Shown here: positions 17,339 through 25,729 of the stretch, in pieces
Position numbering within the stretch: the stretch's first letter is position 1
Layout of the letters: each line of letters starts with the position of its first letter
NCBI GenBank assembly: GCA_022768325.1
Contig: JALEMI010000104.1
Coordinates: forward strand, 1-46,710
Length of the DNA: 46,710 nt
Direction: 5' to 3'
Origin: Bacteroidales bacterium
GTDB taxonomy: Bacteria > Bacteroidota > Bacteroidia > Bacteroidales > Marinilabiliaceae
Notes under the pieces: model-generated
Seen by the model: the letters and a program-made list of their open reading frames with translations, nothing else
The model's database searches: none
Told to the model about the DNA's origin: nothing
Program-made: the position numbers and the translations under genes

Positions 17339-18208
17339 ATGGATTTTAGCAAAGCCATCCCTAAATACCTCGCGGAGAAAGGTAACCAAATCTGGCTCGT
17401 GCTCTTCACGGCCGCCTTTTCTCTCATCTTCATCAATCTCTTCGAACCATACGGCTCGCGAGATTGGATAAGGGGTGGTATGTCAGACACGAAGTATTTC
17501 CTGCTCTCCTCCCTCCTGGTCCTCATCGGCATGGTTATCGTCAGCATCAGCCGCGTGATTTTCTATCACCGGTGCGTTAAGCTCCGACGCCCCATCGCCA
17601 TTTGGGCCTATTTGTTGTGGATTATTGCCGAGCTTGTCGCCATCTCCTTCGCGTTCTCAATTCTCGAGATTTTCTTCTTCCACGACGCCCGCGAGTTTTC
17701 CGTCCTCCTAAAAATCTCTCTCCGCAATACCGCCTGCATTCTCTTCCTCCCCTACGCCTTCTCGTGGCTCTACTTCTCGTGGCGAGACAAGGACCGCAGG
17801 CTCAAAGCCATAAGCGACTACCGCGCCGTCCACGGCAAACCCGCCCCCACGGAGCAAGACAAGCAGATGGTCAACTTCTTCGATGCCAAGGGAGAACTCA
17901 AACTCGCCATCAACGTCAACGACCTCCTCTACATAAAAGGAGCCGACAACTACCTCACCGTCCACTACCGCGACGGGCAAAAGACAAGCTCCTCAATGAT
18001 TCGCGGGACGTTCAAGTCCATTGAGGACGACATGAGAAGCAACGGCATCATCCGATGCCACCGCTCCTACATGGTCAACCGTAGGCACGTCCGCATTTTC
18101 GAAAAGTCTAAGGACGGATTCGTCGTCAAGCTCGATTCGCCAACGCCCGTCTCCATCCCCGTCTCAAAAAACTATTCCCAAGATGTCTTCGAACTCTTTG
18201 GCCAGTAA
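17339..18208 (+). CDS. Membrane-anchored LytTR-family transcription regulator
   Basis: A 289-residue protein with four hydrophobic segments in the first half (about residues 20-36, 58-76, 86-108, 122-144) and a C-terminal LytTR DNA-binding domain (about 190-289) with DLLYIKGADNYLTVHYRDG, GTFKSIEDDM and IIRCHRSYMVNRRHV. It lacks a receiver domain, so it likely senses a membrane or envelope signal directly. The gene overlaps znuA by 26 nt, which implies cotranscription and translational coupling with the metal importer downstream. A weak -7 box (TAAATTCG, 17320-17327) lies only about 12 nt before the ATG. It may regulate the importer, but that is inference. Confidence 0.88.
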   Translation: MDFSKAIPKYLAEKGNQIWLVLFTAAFSLIFINLFEPYGSRDWIRGGMSDTKYFLLSSLLVLIGMVIVSISRVIFYHRCVKLRRPIAIWAYLLWIIAELVAISFAFSILEIFFFHDAREFSVLLKISLRNTACILFLPYAFSWLYFSWRDKDRRLKAISDYRAVHGKPAPTEQDKQMVNFFDAKGELKLAINVNDLLYIKGADNYLTVHYRDGQKTSSSMIRGTFKSIEDDMRSNGIIRCHRSYMVNRRHVRIFEKSKDGFVVKLDSPTPVSIPVSKNYSQDVFELFGQ

Positions 18209-19025
18209 CCTCACAATACTCGCTTTCGCCCTTTCGCTCCTCACTTCCTGCCAACCCAAATCAGACAACGCCCCTTCACGCTGCGCCATCAGCGTCTCCA
18301 ACCCCGCAATGGCGTTCTTCGTCTCGCGCCTCGTCACGGACACCATACAGGTCAACACCCTCATCCCGCAAGGTGCTGACCACGATTCGTATTCCCCCCT
18401 CCCCAGCCAACTCCAATCGCTCAGCAATTCCACGGCCTACATAGCCTTCGGGCCGCTTGAGTTCGAGACCACGTGGCACAAACGCCTCGCCGATGCCGCG
18501 CCAAACATGATGTGGTTCAACGTCAACGACGGCATCGCGCAAATTGACGACGATCCGCATTTCTGGCTCTCGCCACGCCAAGCCCGCATCATGTCGCGCA
18601 ACGTTGCCAATGCCGTCAAGCAATCTTTCCCCTCATTAACGAGCTTCACCGATTCAGCCCTCGTCGCGCTCATGTCCGACATCGATGCCGCCGACACCCT
18701 GCTCACCCGCGCATCAGCCGCCAATCCCGGGCAGTCGTTCATCATTTACCACCCCGCCCTCGCCTACCTTGCCCGCGACTACGGTTTCCGACAGTTCGCC
18801 GTAGCCTCCGAGGGCGTCTCCCCACAGCCGCGCCACTACGCCGCCGTAGCCGATAGTGCCAAGAAAGCCAATACCCGCGTCTTCTTCATCCAACCAGGCA
18901 TGACGCCCGACCGCGTCAAGTCCACAGCCGCCGAAGTCGGCGCTTCGCTCGTGACCATCTCGCCCGAAGCCTACGACTGGCCTCAGACCATGAAGACCAT
19001 TGCCGACGCCCTCACGACACCATGA
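18183..19025 (+). CDS. znuA: Zinc/manganese ABC transporter substrate-binding lipoprotein
   Basis: Captures a divalent metal outside the inner membrane for the ABC importer. The 280 residues begin inside the end of the LytTR gene; the signal peptide ends in a lipobox LLTSC with lipidated Cys23. Likely metal ligands are His67 (GADHDSY), His126 (DDDPHFWLSP), His190 (YHPALAYLARDYG) and an acidic residue near the end (Asp265 in SPEAYDW). There is no His-rich loop of the sort found in many zinc ZnuA proteins, so zinc versus manganese is not settled. The stop overlaps the ATPase start by ATGA. Confidence 0.87.
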   Translation: MSSNSLASNLTILAFALSLLTSCQPKSDNAPSRCAISVSNPAMAFFVSRLVTDTIQVNTLIPQGADHDSYSPLPSQLQSLSNSTAYIAFGPLEFETTWHKRLADAAPNMMWFNVNDGIAQIDDDPHFWLSPRQARIMSRNVANAVKQSFPSLTSFTDSALVALMSDIDAADTLLTRASAANPGQSFIIYHPALAYLARDYGFRQFAVASEGVSPQPRHYAAVADSAKKANTRVFFIQPGMTPDRVKSTAAEVGASLVTISPEAYDWPQTMKTIADALTTP

Positions 19026-19651
19026 ACAAGGACGCACTAATCACCTTCCACGACGTAGCCGCGGGCTACGACGGCAAGAAAATAGTGTCGCACGTCTCCC
19101 TCGAAGTCGACCGCAACACCCTCCTCTCCATCGAAGGCCCCAACGGATGCGGCAAGACCACAATCCTAAAGGTCATGCTCAGCCTCCTCCCCCCGCTCCA
19201 CGGCCACGTAATCCGACAACCAAAGCTAAAGGTCGGCTACCTCCCCCAAATGACCAACGCCGACCTCGACTTCCCCATATCCGTTGCCGATGTCATCCTC
19301 ATGGGGCAGGCGCAACCTCCACGCCTCTTCACGTCCCGAGCCGCCCGCTCCCGTCTCGCCGAGCTTATCAGTTTCGCCCACCTCGACTCCGTCAAGGACA
19401 AGCCCTTCGGCGAAATATCTGGCGGACAACGACAACGCGCCATGCTCTGCCGCGCCCTCATGAGCCAACCCGACATCCTCGTCCTCGACGAACCCGTAAC
19501 ATACATGGACCGCAACGCCGAGGCCACGCTCTACGACCTCCTCCCGCGCCTCAAAGGCAAGATGGGCATCGTCCTCGTCTCCCACGACCACGAGTCCGCC
19601 ATGCGTATCGCAACACAAACAATCACACTCCCGACGCCCCCGCGCCACTAA
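19022..19651 (+). CDS. znuC: Metal ABC transporter ATPase
   Basis: Cytoplasmic ATPase that powers the metal importer. The 209-residue protein has Walker A GPNGCGKT (39-46), Q-loop GYLPQ (Gln76), signature SGGQ (133-136), Walker B DILVLDEP (151-158) and switch His188. It is shorter than typical ZnuC, lacking a C-terminal extension. It starts in the ATGA overlap with znuA and ends 22 nt before the permease, giving a tight three-gene importer unit. Confidence 0.9.
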   Translation: MNKDALITFHDVAAGYDGKKIVSHVSLEVDRNTLLSIEGPNGCGKTTILKVMLSLLPPLHGHVIRQPKLKVGYLPQMTNADLDFPISVADVILMGQAQPPRLFTSRAARSRLAELISFAHLDSVKDKPFGEISGGQRQRAMLCRALMSQPDILVLDEPVTYMDRNAEATLYDLLPRLKGKMGIVLVSHDHESAMRIATQTITLPTPPRH

Positions 19652-19673
19652 CCAACCCTCAGCCCCCCACACA

Positions 19674-20471
19674 ATGGAGATCTCACTCCTCGACTACGCC
19701 TTTGCACGAAACGCCATCGCCGCCATTTTCCTCATCGCGGCGCTTAGCGCCGTTGTCGGCACTTATATTGTAGTAAGGAGGCTCGTATTTTCCGCCGGCG
19801 GAATCACCCACGCCAGCTTTGGAGGCATCGGACTGGCCTATTGGGCCGGTATCGACCCCACGTTCGGGGCTCTCAGCTTTGCCGTGGCCACGTCTCTCGC
19901 CATAAATTATGCCACCAACCGCGGCGGAATCCGCCCAGACAGCGCAATTGCCATGCTCTGGTCGCTCGGCATGGCCATTGGGGTCATCTTCCTGAGCGTC
20001 TCCCCGGGCTACGCCCCAAACCTCATGGGCTTCATGTTTGGCGACATCCTCGCCGTCAGCCATGTCGACATCGTCCTCAGTGCCATAACGGCCGCCGTCT
20101 GCATTGTCCTCACCATCGTCTTCTACCGCCCCATCCTCTATACCGCTTTCGACCCCACGTACGCCCAGATTGCCAATTGGCACCCCGCACTCGTCACCAC
20201 GATAGCCTCCGTCCTCATTGCCATAGCTATCTCGCTATCTATCAAGACAGTAGGCATCATTCTCGTTCTCTCCGTCTTCACCATTCCGCAGTCCATAGCC
20301 CTCGTTTTCGTCCACTCCCTCCCGAAGGTCATGATTCTCTCGGGTGTAGTGGCCCTGATTGGCTCGGCTGCGGGCCTCTGCCTCTCTTTTGCCTTCGACC
20401 TGCCTTCGGGTGCCGTAATTACAGCCCTCCTGTCCCTCGCCCTCCTTATCGTCAAATTATTCAAAAGATAG
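19674..20471 (+). CDS. znuB: Metal ABC transporter permease
   Basis: Inner-membrane channel of the zinc/manganese-type (ABC-3) importer. The 265 residues have about eight membrane segments; typical ABC-3 stretches are RRLVFSAGGITHASFGGIGLAY near the N-terminus, MLWSLGMAIGVIFLSVSPGYAPNLMGFMFGDIL in the middle region and IKTVGIILVLSVFTIPQ toward the end. It follows the ATPase by 22 nt and closes the LytTR-znuA-znuC-znuB unit. The 177 nt after it carry no clear intrinsic terminator. Confidence 0.92.
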   Translation: MEISLLDYAFARNAIAAIFLIAALSAVVGTYIVVRRLVFSAGGITHASFGGIGLAYWAGIDPTFGALSFAVATSLAINYATNRGGIRPDSAIAMLWSLGMAIGVIFLSVSPGYAPNLMGFMFGDILAVSHVDIVLSAITAAVCIVLTIVFYRPILYTAFDPTYAQIANWHPALVTTIASVLIAIAISLSIKTVGIILVLSVFTIPQSIALVFVHSLPKVMILSGVVALIGSAAGLCLSFAFDLPSGAVITALLSLALLIVKLFKR

Positions 20472-20600
20472 GCTTCAAGTCGCTATCTTTCAATAACTTC
20501 GCCCCGAAATTTACCTCTTGCGGGCCTCCCCTTTCCCAATGTTCAGGAACTCTTTTAAGAAGTTTACGCAGAAAATATGCTGTGTTTAAAATAAAAAGTT

Positions 20601-20608
20601 TACTTTTG
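20601..20608 (+). promoter_or_regulatory. -7 box of the YtrA-type operon
   Basis: TACTTTTG is an exact TAnnTTTG match, 40 nt before the ABC ATPase start. A palindrome begins 9 nt further on. Confidence 0.6.
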
Positions 20609-20616
20609 TCGTGTAC

Positions 20617-20628
20617 TATACAAGTATA
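20617..20628 (+). promoter_or_regulatory. Putative GntR/YtrA operator at the start point
   Basis: TATAC-AA-GTATA is a perfect inverted repeat placed at about +1 to +12 relative to the -7 box at 20601. The surrounding GTGT and ACAC extend the dyad roughly, with a two-base offset. YtrA-type GntR repressors usually bind such sites at their own operon promoters, and a YtrA-like gene closes this operon. Confidence 0.55.
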
Positions 20629-20648
20629 ACACTAACGCATAAGCCAAG

Positions 20649-21476
20649 ATGATTGAGCTGAACAACATCTCCTACCACTACCCGAGCCACAGCGCTTTGG
20701 TACTCTCCAACTTGTCCCTCAAACTTGAGGATGGAAGAATCTACGGACTTCTCGGAGAAAACGGTGTCGGAAAGACCACCCTTCTCGGCCTCATGTGCGG
20801 ACTTCTCAGACCATCCGTAGGTTCCGCCACAATCGACGGCACGCCTGCTATAAAACGAGACCCCGATGTCCTCGCCAATCTGTTCTACGTCCCCGACGAG
20901 TTCTCCTTCCCCCACGTCTCCCTAAAGACCTTCGTCAAGATCAACGCCCCTTTCTACCCAGCCTTCGACACCGAAATACTCCACAATTGCCTCGCCGAGT
21001 TCTCTATGCCGCAGTCGCTCAACAGGCTCGACCAGCTCTCGCTCGGACAACGCAAGAAGGTCATGCTCAGCTTCGCAATTGCATCGGGCGCCAAGACCAT
21101 CCTCATGGACGAGCCCTCCAACGGCCTCGACATCCCGAGCAAGGCGCAGTTCCGCAAGGTGATGGCCTCCGCCATGACCGAAGACAGGCTAATCATCATC
21201 TCGACGCACCAGGTCCACGATGTCGAGAACCTCCTCGACAACATCGTAATGATTGACAACGACCACCTGCTCCTCAACAAGAGCATCGGCGAGATTTCTG
21301 AGGATTACGCCTTCCTGACCGTCACGCCGGGCCAAATTGTCCCCGACGTCATCTACTCCGAGCCAAGCATTGGCGGCATAAACGTCATCTGCAAAAAACT
21401 GCCCGACCAAGAGGAGACGCAAGTCAACCTCGAAATGCTCTTCAACGCTGTCACAAAAGGACTTATCAAGCAATAG
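20649..21476 (+). CDS. ABC transporter ATPase (YtrB-like)
   Basis: A 275-residue cytoplasmic ATPase with Walker A GENGVGKT (36-43), signature LSLGQRKK, Walker B TILMDEPSNGLD and switch STHQ. The degenerate signature LSLGQ and the long C-terminal regulatory part are usual for drug- and envelope-related ABC-2 ATPases. It is first in a four-gene operon ending with a GntR regulator, the layout of Ytr-type systems that respond to cell-wall stress. The likely membrane partner is the protein at 22309-23121. What is moved is unknown. Confidence 0.88.
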   Translation: MIELNNISYHYPSHSALVLSNLSLKLEDGRIYGLLGENGVGKTTLLGLMCGLLRPSVGSATIDGTPAIKRDPDVLANLFYVPDEFSFPHVSLKTFVKINAPFYPAFDTEILHNCLAEFSMPQSLNRLDQLSLGQRKKVMLSFAIASGAKTILMDEPSNGLDIPSKAQFRKVMASAMTEDRLIIISTHQVHDVENLLDNIVMIDNDHLLLNKSIGEISEDYAFLTVTPGQIVPDVIYSEPSIGGINVICKKLPDQEETQVNLEMLFNAVTKGLIKQ

Positions 21477-21517
21477 CGCCCTGCACCAATTCTCTTAACG
21501 TCAAATTCCACATCAAA

Positions 21518-22294
21518 ATGAAAAGGACACTCTCTATTATCGCCCCTGTAGCCCTCGCCCTTGCAACTTGCTCTTGCGTCGTCGAGAAACGCCACACAGC
21601 CGACGGCTCTCTCGCCGACGGTCTCGAAGGCAACTCCATCAAAGTCGAGGAGTTCGACAAAATAGACCTCTCGGGAGCTGGAACCATCTACTACACCCAG
21701 GCTCCCGCTGACAGCATCCGCGTCGAGGCCGATGCCAAGGATCTCAAGCTCATCAAGATTGAGCAGCAGGGCTCGACAATCTACATCGGCTGGAAAGACG
21801 AGTTCCGCCAGCGAATCGCCAAATTCAACCACAACAGGATTATCATCTACGCATCGTCGCTCAACCTCACCGAGGTCAAGCTCGGCGGCGCAGGCGACTT
21901 CAAAGCAGATGACATCATCAAGGTTGAAGACCTCCGCGTCAACGCCGCCGGCGCAAGCAAAATCGAGCTCAACAGAATTGAAGCCAACAGCCTCAAGGTC
22001 AGCACCGCCGGCGCCGGCAGCATAGAGATTGACAGCGCGGCCGTCAAGACATTCTACGCCAAGATGAGCGGCGCAGCCGACTTCGACGCAAGCCTCTACG
22101 AGAGCGACCAAGTCGACATCGACGTATCCGGCGCTGGCGACGTAACGCTCGAACTCAACAAGTGCGGCGACGTAAACCTCGACGTCTCTGGCGCCGCCAG
22201 TGTCGACATCCAAGGCGACGCCCGCTCCCTCTCTAAGAGCAAGTCCGGCATGGCCTCCATCGACATCGACAAACTAACCCTCGCCAACAAATAA
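21518..22294 (+). CDS. GIN-domain (DUF2807) putative lipoprotein
   Basis: A 258-residue exported protein with signal peptide and lipobox-like LATCSC. The mature part is a repeated beta-helix of the head-GIN family: turns such as LSGAGTI, LGGAGDF, AAGASKI, TAGAGSI, MSGAADF, VSGAGDV, VSGAASV and KSGMASI recur about every 20 residues. Such proteins are abundant in Bacteroidota and are thought to be cell-surface or periplasmic adhesin-like proteins of unknown role. Here it lies between an ABC ATPase and its probable membrane partner, 41 nt after one and 14 nt before the other, so it may work with that transporter. Confidence 0.85.
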   Translation: MKRTLSIIAPVALALATCSCVVEKRHTADGSLADGLEGNSIKVEEFDKIDLSGAGTIYYTQAPADSIRVEADAKDLKLIKIEQQGSTIYIGWKDEFRQRIAKFNHNRIIIYASSLNLTEVKLGGAGDFKADDIIKVEDLRVNAAGASKIELNRIEANSLKVSTAGAGSIEIDSAAVKTFYAKMSGAADFDASLYESDQVDIDVSGAGDVTLELNKCGDVNLDVSGAASVDIQGDARSLSKSKSGMASIDIDKLTLANK

Positions 22295-22308
22295 ACCCCT
22301 CCCCTCAC

Positions 22309-23121
22309 ATGAAAAGTTTCTCACTTAGCCGGTTCGCGCTCACTCTGAGATACCTTGGCGGGATTTCCTTCTCCAAATATCTCTCTACGGCGGGCATCAC
22401 ATTCGCTGTCACGGTGATATGCTTCGTCGTGTCGGACAACAGCTTCTTCTCGGGCATTGCGCCAAACCCTATTGCCTTTTTCCCCTACACGCTCTGCCTC
22501 ACCATTGCCATCTCCTTCTTCCTCGCCACGATGCTTGAGGGCACCAAGGCTCGCCGAAATCATTTCGCCAACCTGCTGCTGCTCCCCGCCTCGAACGCCG
22601 AGAAGTTCATCGCGTCGTTCCTCATGAACGTCGTCGCGCAATCCATTGCCATCTCCATCGGCTTCCACCTCGCCGTCCTCATCATGTTCCCCAACGCCCT
22701 CGTGAACCTCTTCATCAAGGGCGGCATCTGCTCCTTCCTCTTCTTCTCCGACAACATCTCGGTCGACATCAGCCGCGCCGCCGACTCCGACATCTCCACG
22801 TCGCTCTACGTAGGCACCATGGCCGCGTCCGTAGCTACTCAGCTCGCAATCGGCTCGCTCTATATGCTTGGAGGCGTCGTCTTCAGCCGTTCGCGATGGC
22901 TTCTCACCACGATTCTCTTCATCGTGCTGACCTTCACCATCTTCCGGATCATCTATGCCATCTTCTCCTCCATCGACTTCGACGAGTACCTCTTCAACCC
23001 CGAGGCCGCCGTATGGTGGGTAACGGCCATCCACACCCTCACTGCCATCGGGTTCACGGCTCTCGCCTACCATCTGTTCAAACGCAGGCAGGCGGCTCAG
23101 GCCTCACTTCTCAACATTTAG
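22309..23121 (+). CDS. ABC-2-like membrane protein, partner of YtrB-like ATPase
   Basis: A 270-residue inner-membrane protein with about six hydrophobic segments. The cytoplasmic loop LLLLPASNAEKFIASFLMN is a motif I associate with Bacteroidota ABC-2-type permeases that accompany YtrA/YtrB proteins. There is no signal peptide cleavage site. It follows the GIN lipoprotein by 14 nt and precedes the GntR gene by 25 nt, so it is in the operon and the natural permease for the ATPase. Exact family assignment would need a profile search. Confidence 0.72.
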   Translation: MKSFSLSRFALTLRYLGGISFSKYLSTAGITFAVTVICFVVSDNSFFSGIAPNPIAFFPYTLCLTIAISFFLATMLEGTKARRNHFANLLLLPASNAEKFIASFLMNVVAQSIAISIGFHLAVLIMFPNALVNLFIKGGICSFLFFSDNISVDISRAADSDISTSLYVGTMAASVATQLAIGSLYMLGGVVFSRSRWLLTTILFIVLTFTIFRIIYAIFSSIDFDEYLFNPEAAVWWVTAIHTLTAIGFTALAYHLFKRRQAAQASLLNI

Positions 23122-23146
23122 TCATTTCTCCCTAACTTTCTGAAAT

Positions 23147-23518
23147 ATGACGACTTTTAACCCGGATCGCGCCATATTCCTACAAATGGCCGACAGAATT
23201 TGCGACGAAATCATCTCTGGCACGTATGCCGAAGGCGACAGAGTCCCAAGTGTCCGCGATTACGCCGTCAGCCTTCAGGTCAACACCAATACCGCCGTCA
23301 AGGCATACGAGAGCCTCGGGCGAGACGGAATCATTTACAACAAAAGAGGCTTAGGCTATTTCGTGGCCGACGGTGCTAAACAAAAGATTATGGACGAACG
23401 AAGAAATAATTTCTTCGAAACCGCTCTCCCCGAATTCTTCCGTCAGATGAGAATGCTCAACATCACCATCGACGAAGTGTCCGACCGTTACAAGGCTCAA
23501 CAGGCAGAATCCGACTAA
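23147..23518 (+). CDS. GntR family transcription regulator, YtrA subfamily
   Basis: A 123-residue repressor with an N-terminal winged helix (ADRICDEIISGTYAEGDRVPSVRDYAVSLQVNTNTAVKAYESL, about residues 10-55) and a short C-terminal helical part, the size of YtrA-type GntR proteins that lack a large effector domain. It closes the operon that starts with the YtrB-like ATPase. The palindrome at 20617-20628 is a reasonable binding site, giving negative autoregulation. The signal it senses is unknown. Confidence 0.9.
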   Translation: MTTFNPDRAIFLQMADRICDEIISGTYAEGDRVPSVRDYAVSLQVNTNTAVKAYESLGRDGIIYNKRGLGYFVADGAKQKIMDERRNNFFETALPEFFRQMRMLNITIDEVSDRYKAQQAESD

Positions 23519-23681
23519 CCCACGCACCGCATTCAAGAAAACAAATCTATTCTTGAACGAATTTTAGGCAATACGTCTAAAATAACCCAAAATCACAGAA
23601 TCTTAACCCATAAAAACAAAGCAACAAATCTCCCCGCAGGGCGGATGCCGCCCTCGCTTAACTACGTGAAACACAAAAGAT

Positions 23682-23712
23682 TTTGACTTTACGGACATAT
23701 TGTTTAAATTTG
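23682..23712 (+). promoter_or_regulatory. Strong Bacteroidota promoter for rimP-nusA-infB
   Basis: TTTG (23682-23685), a spacer of exactly 19 nt, then TAAATTTG (23705-23712): both boxes are consensus. It is the best promoter in the window and gives a leader of about 75 nt. Confidence 0.85.
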
Positions 23713-23744
23713 CGACGTTCATATAGGCGTTAGCAACGTTGATA

Positions 23745-23772
23745 GGGGACCCTGGTCCCCTATTTTGTTATA
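23745..23772 (+). promoter_or_regulatory. Terminator-like hairpin in the rimP leader
   Basis: GGGGAC-CCTG-GTCCCC (23745-23760) is followed by TATTTTGTTAT. It lies about 27 nt after the predicted transcript start and 36 nt before the rimP ATG, the position of an attenuator. A weaker ACGTT/AACGT pairing sits just upstream. Confidence 0.55.
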
Positions 23773-23795
23773 GCAAAACCCCTCACAACCAAACG

Positions 23796-24260
23796 ATGAT
23801 CTCTAAAGAGCGCATTCTCGAGGCCGTCTCTCAAAAAATTTCTAACGACGACAATTTCATCGTCGAGCTGACCATTTCCGCCGACAACGACATCCGGCTC
23901 GTTGTGGATGGCGACAACGGAATCCCCATCTCCTATTGCGAGGAGCTTGACGCCCTCATTGAGACCGCGCTCGACCGCGACGTCGAAGACTATTCCCTCG
24001 AAGTCTCATCCGCCGGAATCGGCACAGAACTCAAAGTAACAAGGCAATTCCGCAAGAACATCGGCAACAAAGTCGAGGTCACCATGCCCAACGGCTCCTG
24101 GATTCGCGGCACACTTATCGATGCCGACGACGAGGGCTTCGACGTCGAGACAGAGGAAAAAAGAAAGGTGGAAGGGCAAAAGAAGAAACAGACCTTCACA
24201 ACAGTGACCCACTTCCTCCGCGCCGATGTCAAGATGGTCAAGGACATCGTAGAATTCTAA
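23796..24260 (+). CDS. rimP: Ribosome maturation factor RimP
   Basis: Helps assemble the 30S ribosomal subunit. The 154-residue protein starts MISKERILEAVSQK and shows the RimP pattern: the N-terminal domain with EELDALIETALDRDVEDYSLEVSSAG and the C-terminal SH3-like domain with KVEVTMPNGSWIRGTLIDADDEG. An in-frame ATG at 23739 would add 19 residues, but these would lie across the leader hairpin and include PGPLFCYSKTPHNQ, so 23796 is preferred. First gene of rimP-nusA-infB. Confidence 0.9.
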   Translation: MISKERILEAVSQKISNDDNFIVELTISADNDIRLVVDGDNGIPISYCEELDALIETALDRDVEDYSLEVSSAGIGTELKVTRQFRKNIGNKVEVTMPNGSWIRGTLIDADDEGFDVETEEKRKVEGQKKKQTFTTVTHFLRADVKMVKDIVEF

Positions 24261-24313
24261 CTCACAGCAAAAAACATAAGGATACATAACCTTCTTAAAG
24301 ACAATAGGTTGTA

Positions 24314-25549
24314 ATGGAAAGCAACAATCTGATTGATACTTTCGCCGAGTTCAAAGAACTCAAAAACATCGACAGGGCCACCATGGTCCGCATTCTCGAA
24401 GAAGCATTCCGCGGCGTCCTCGTCAAGCAGTTCGGAACGGACTCCAACTTCAACATCATCATCAATGCCGACAAGGGCGACTTCGAGATTTGGCGCAGCC
24501 GCACAGTCGTCGAAGACGGAGCTGTTGACGACGACAACCTGCAAATAGCCCTCTCGGAGGCCAAGAAAATCGATGCCGACTTCGAGATTGGCGAGGAGGT
24601 GACCGACGAGGTCAAGCTGAAAGACTTCGGCCGCCGCTCAATCCTCTCGCTCAAGCAAAACCTTGCCGGCCTGGTCATGGAGCTTGAGAAGGACGTACTC
24701 TTCAACAAGTACAAGGAGAAGATTGGCCAAATAATCACTGGCGAAGTATATCAGGTCTGGAAGAGGGAGGCCCTCATCAGAGACGACGACGGCAACGACC
24801 TCATCCTCCCCAAGGCAGAGCAAATCCCCGCAGACTATTTCCGCAAGGGCGACACCGTCCGCGCCGTTGTCTCGCGAGTTGAGTTCAAGAACAACAACCC
24901 GCTCATCATCCTCTCGCGCATCTCGCCCGTCTTCCTTGAGAGGCTCTTTGAGAACGAGGTGCCGGAGGTATTTGACGGCCTCATCACGATTCACAAGATT
25001 GTCCGTATGCCGGGCGAGAGGGCCAAGGTGGCCGTTGAGTCATACGACGACCGCATCGACCCCGTAGGTGCTTGCGTCGGCATGAAGGGTTCGCGCATCC
25101 ACTCCATTGTCCGCGAGCTTCGCAACGAGAACATCGACGTAATCAACTACACCAACAACATTCAGCTCTACATTCAGCGAGCCCTCAGCCCCGCCAAGAT
25201 TAACCGCATCAGCGTTGACGACACCAACCGTCGCGCCGAGGTATACCTCGACGCCGACGAGGTCTCAATGGCCATCGGCAAGGGCGGCAGCAACATCAAG
25301 CTCGCCATCCAGCTAACAGGCTACGACATCGACGTCTTCCGCGAGCAAGCAGAGACAGTCGACGACGTGCGTCTTGAAGAGTTCAACGACGAGATTGAGA
25401 ACTGGGTCATCGACGTCCTCAAAGGCATCGGCTGCGACACCGCGAAGTCCGTCATCGACCTCGGATACGACGAGCTGGTCAAGAGAACCGACCTCGAAGA
25501 CGAGACAATCAAGAACGTCCTCGCCGTCCTCAGGGCAGAGTTCGAATGA
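24314..25549 (+). CDS. nusA: Transcription termination/antitermination factor NusA
   Basis: Binds RNA polymerase and controls pausing, termination and antitermination. The 411 residues have an N-terminal polymerase-binding domain (about 1-130), an S1 domain (about 135-200, ITGEVYQVWKREALI), and two KH domains containing VGACVGMKGSRIHSIVREL and MAIGKGGSNIKLAIQLTG, followed by a short C-terminal helical part. It lacks the E. coli-type acidic repeats, as usual in Bacteroidota. It follows rimP by 53 nt and precedes infB by 180 nt in the classical order. Confidence 0.96.
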   Translation: MESNNLIDTFAEFKELKNIDRATMVRILEEAFRGVLVKQFGTDSNFNIIINADKGDFEIWRSRTVVEDGAVDDDNLQIALSEAKKIDADFEIGEEVTDEVKLKDFGRRSILSLKQNLAGLVMELEKDVLFNKYKEKIGQIITGEVYQVWKREALIRDDDGNDLILPKAEQIPADYFRKGDTVRAVVSRVEFKNNNPLIILSRISPVFLERLFENEVPEVFDGLITIHKIVRMPGERAKVAVESYDDRIDPVGACVGMKGSRIHSIVRELRNENIDVINYTNNIQLYIQRALSPAKINRISVDDTNRRAEVYLDADEVSMAIGKGGSNIKLAIQLTGYDIDVFREQAETVDDVRLEEFNDEIENWVIDVLKGIGCDTAKSVIDLGYDELVKRTDLEDETIKNVLAVLRAEFE

Positions 25550-25729
25550 TAATACCACTTCACCAGTCGACGCCCATCTCGATACACCTCTGAACAACGA
25601 GGCCAAAATCAACGCTTCGGGCTTCGCCTACGATATATATCAAGTTTCGCCACGTCTCGCCCAACTCCATCACGGCATCACGTCTGGCCACAACCAAACA
25701 CTAAAAAATTAGAGGAGAGCACTTTCCAT

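Larger units (their letters stand above)
23519..23795 (+). other. Intergenic region with rimP operon promoter and leader
   Basis: This 277-nt gap has no protein gene. Its right part holds the rimP promoter (23682-23712) and a leader hairpin (23745-23760). The left part is A-rich; I see no strong terminator after the GntR gene. Confidence 0.7.

Noticed and set aside
23739-23795. Upstream extension of rimP by 19 codons
   Set aside because: It covers the leader hairpin and does not look like RimP; Met at 23796 fits the family start.
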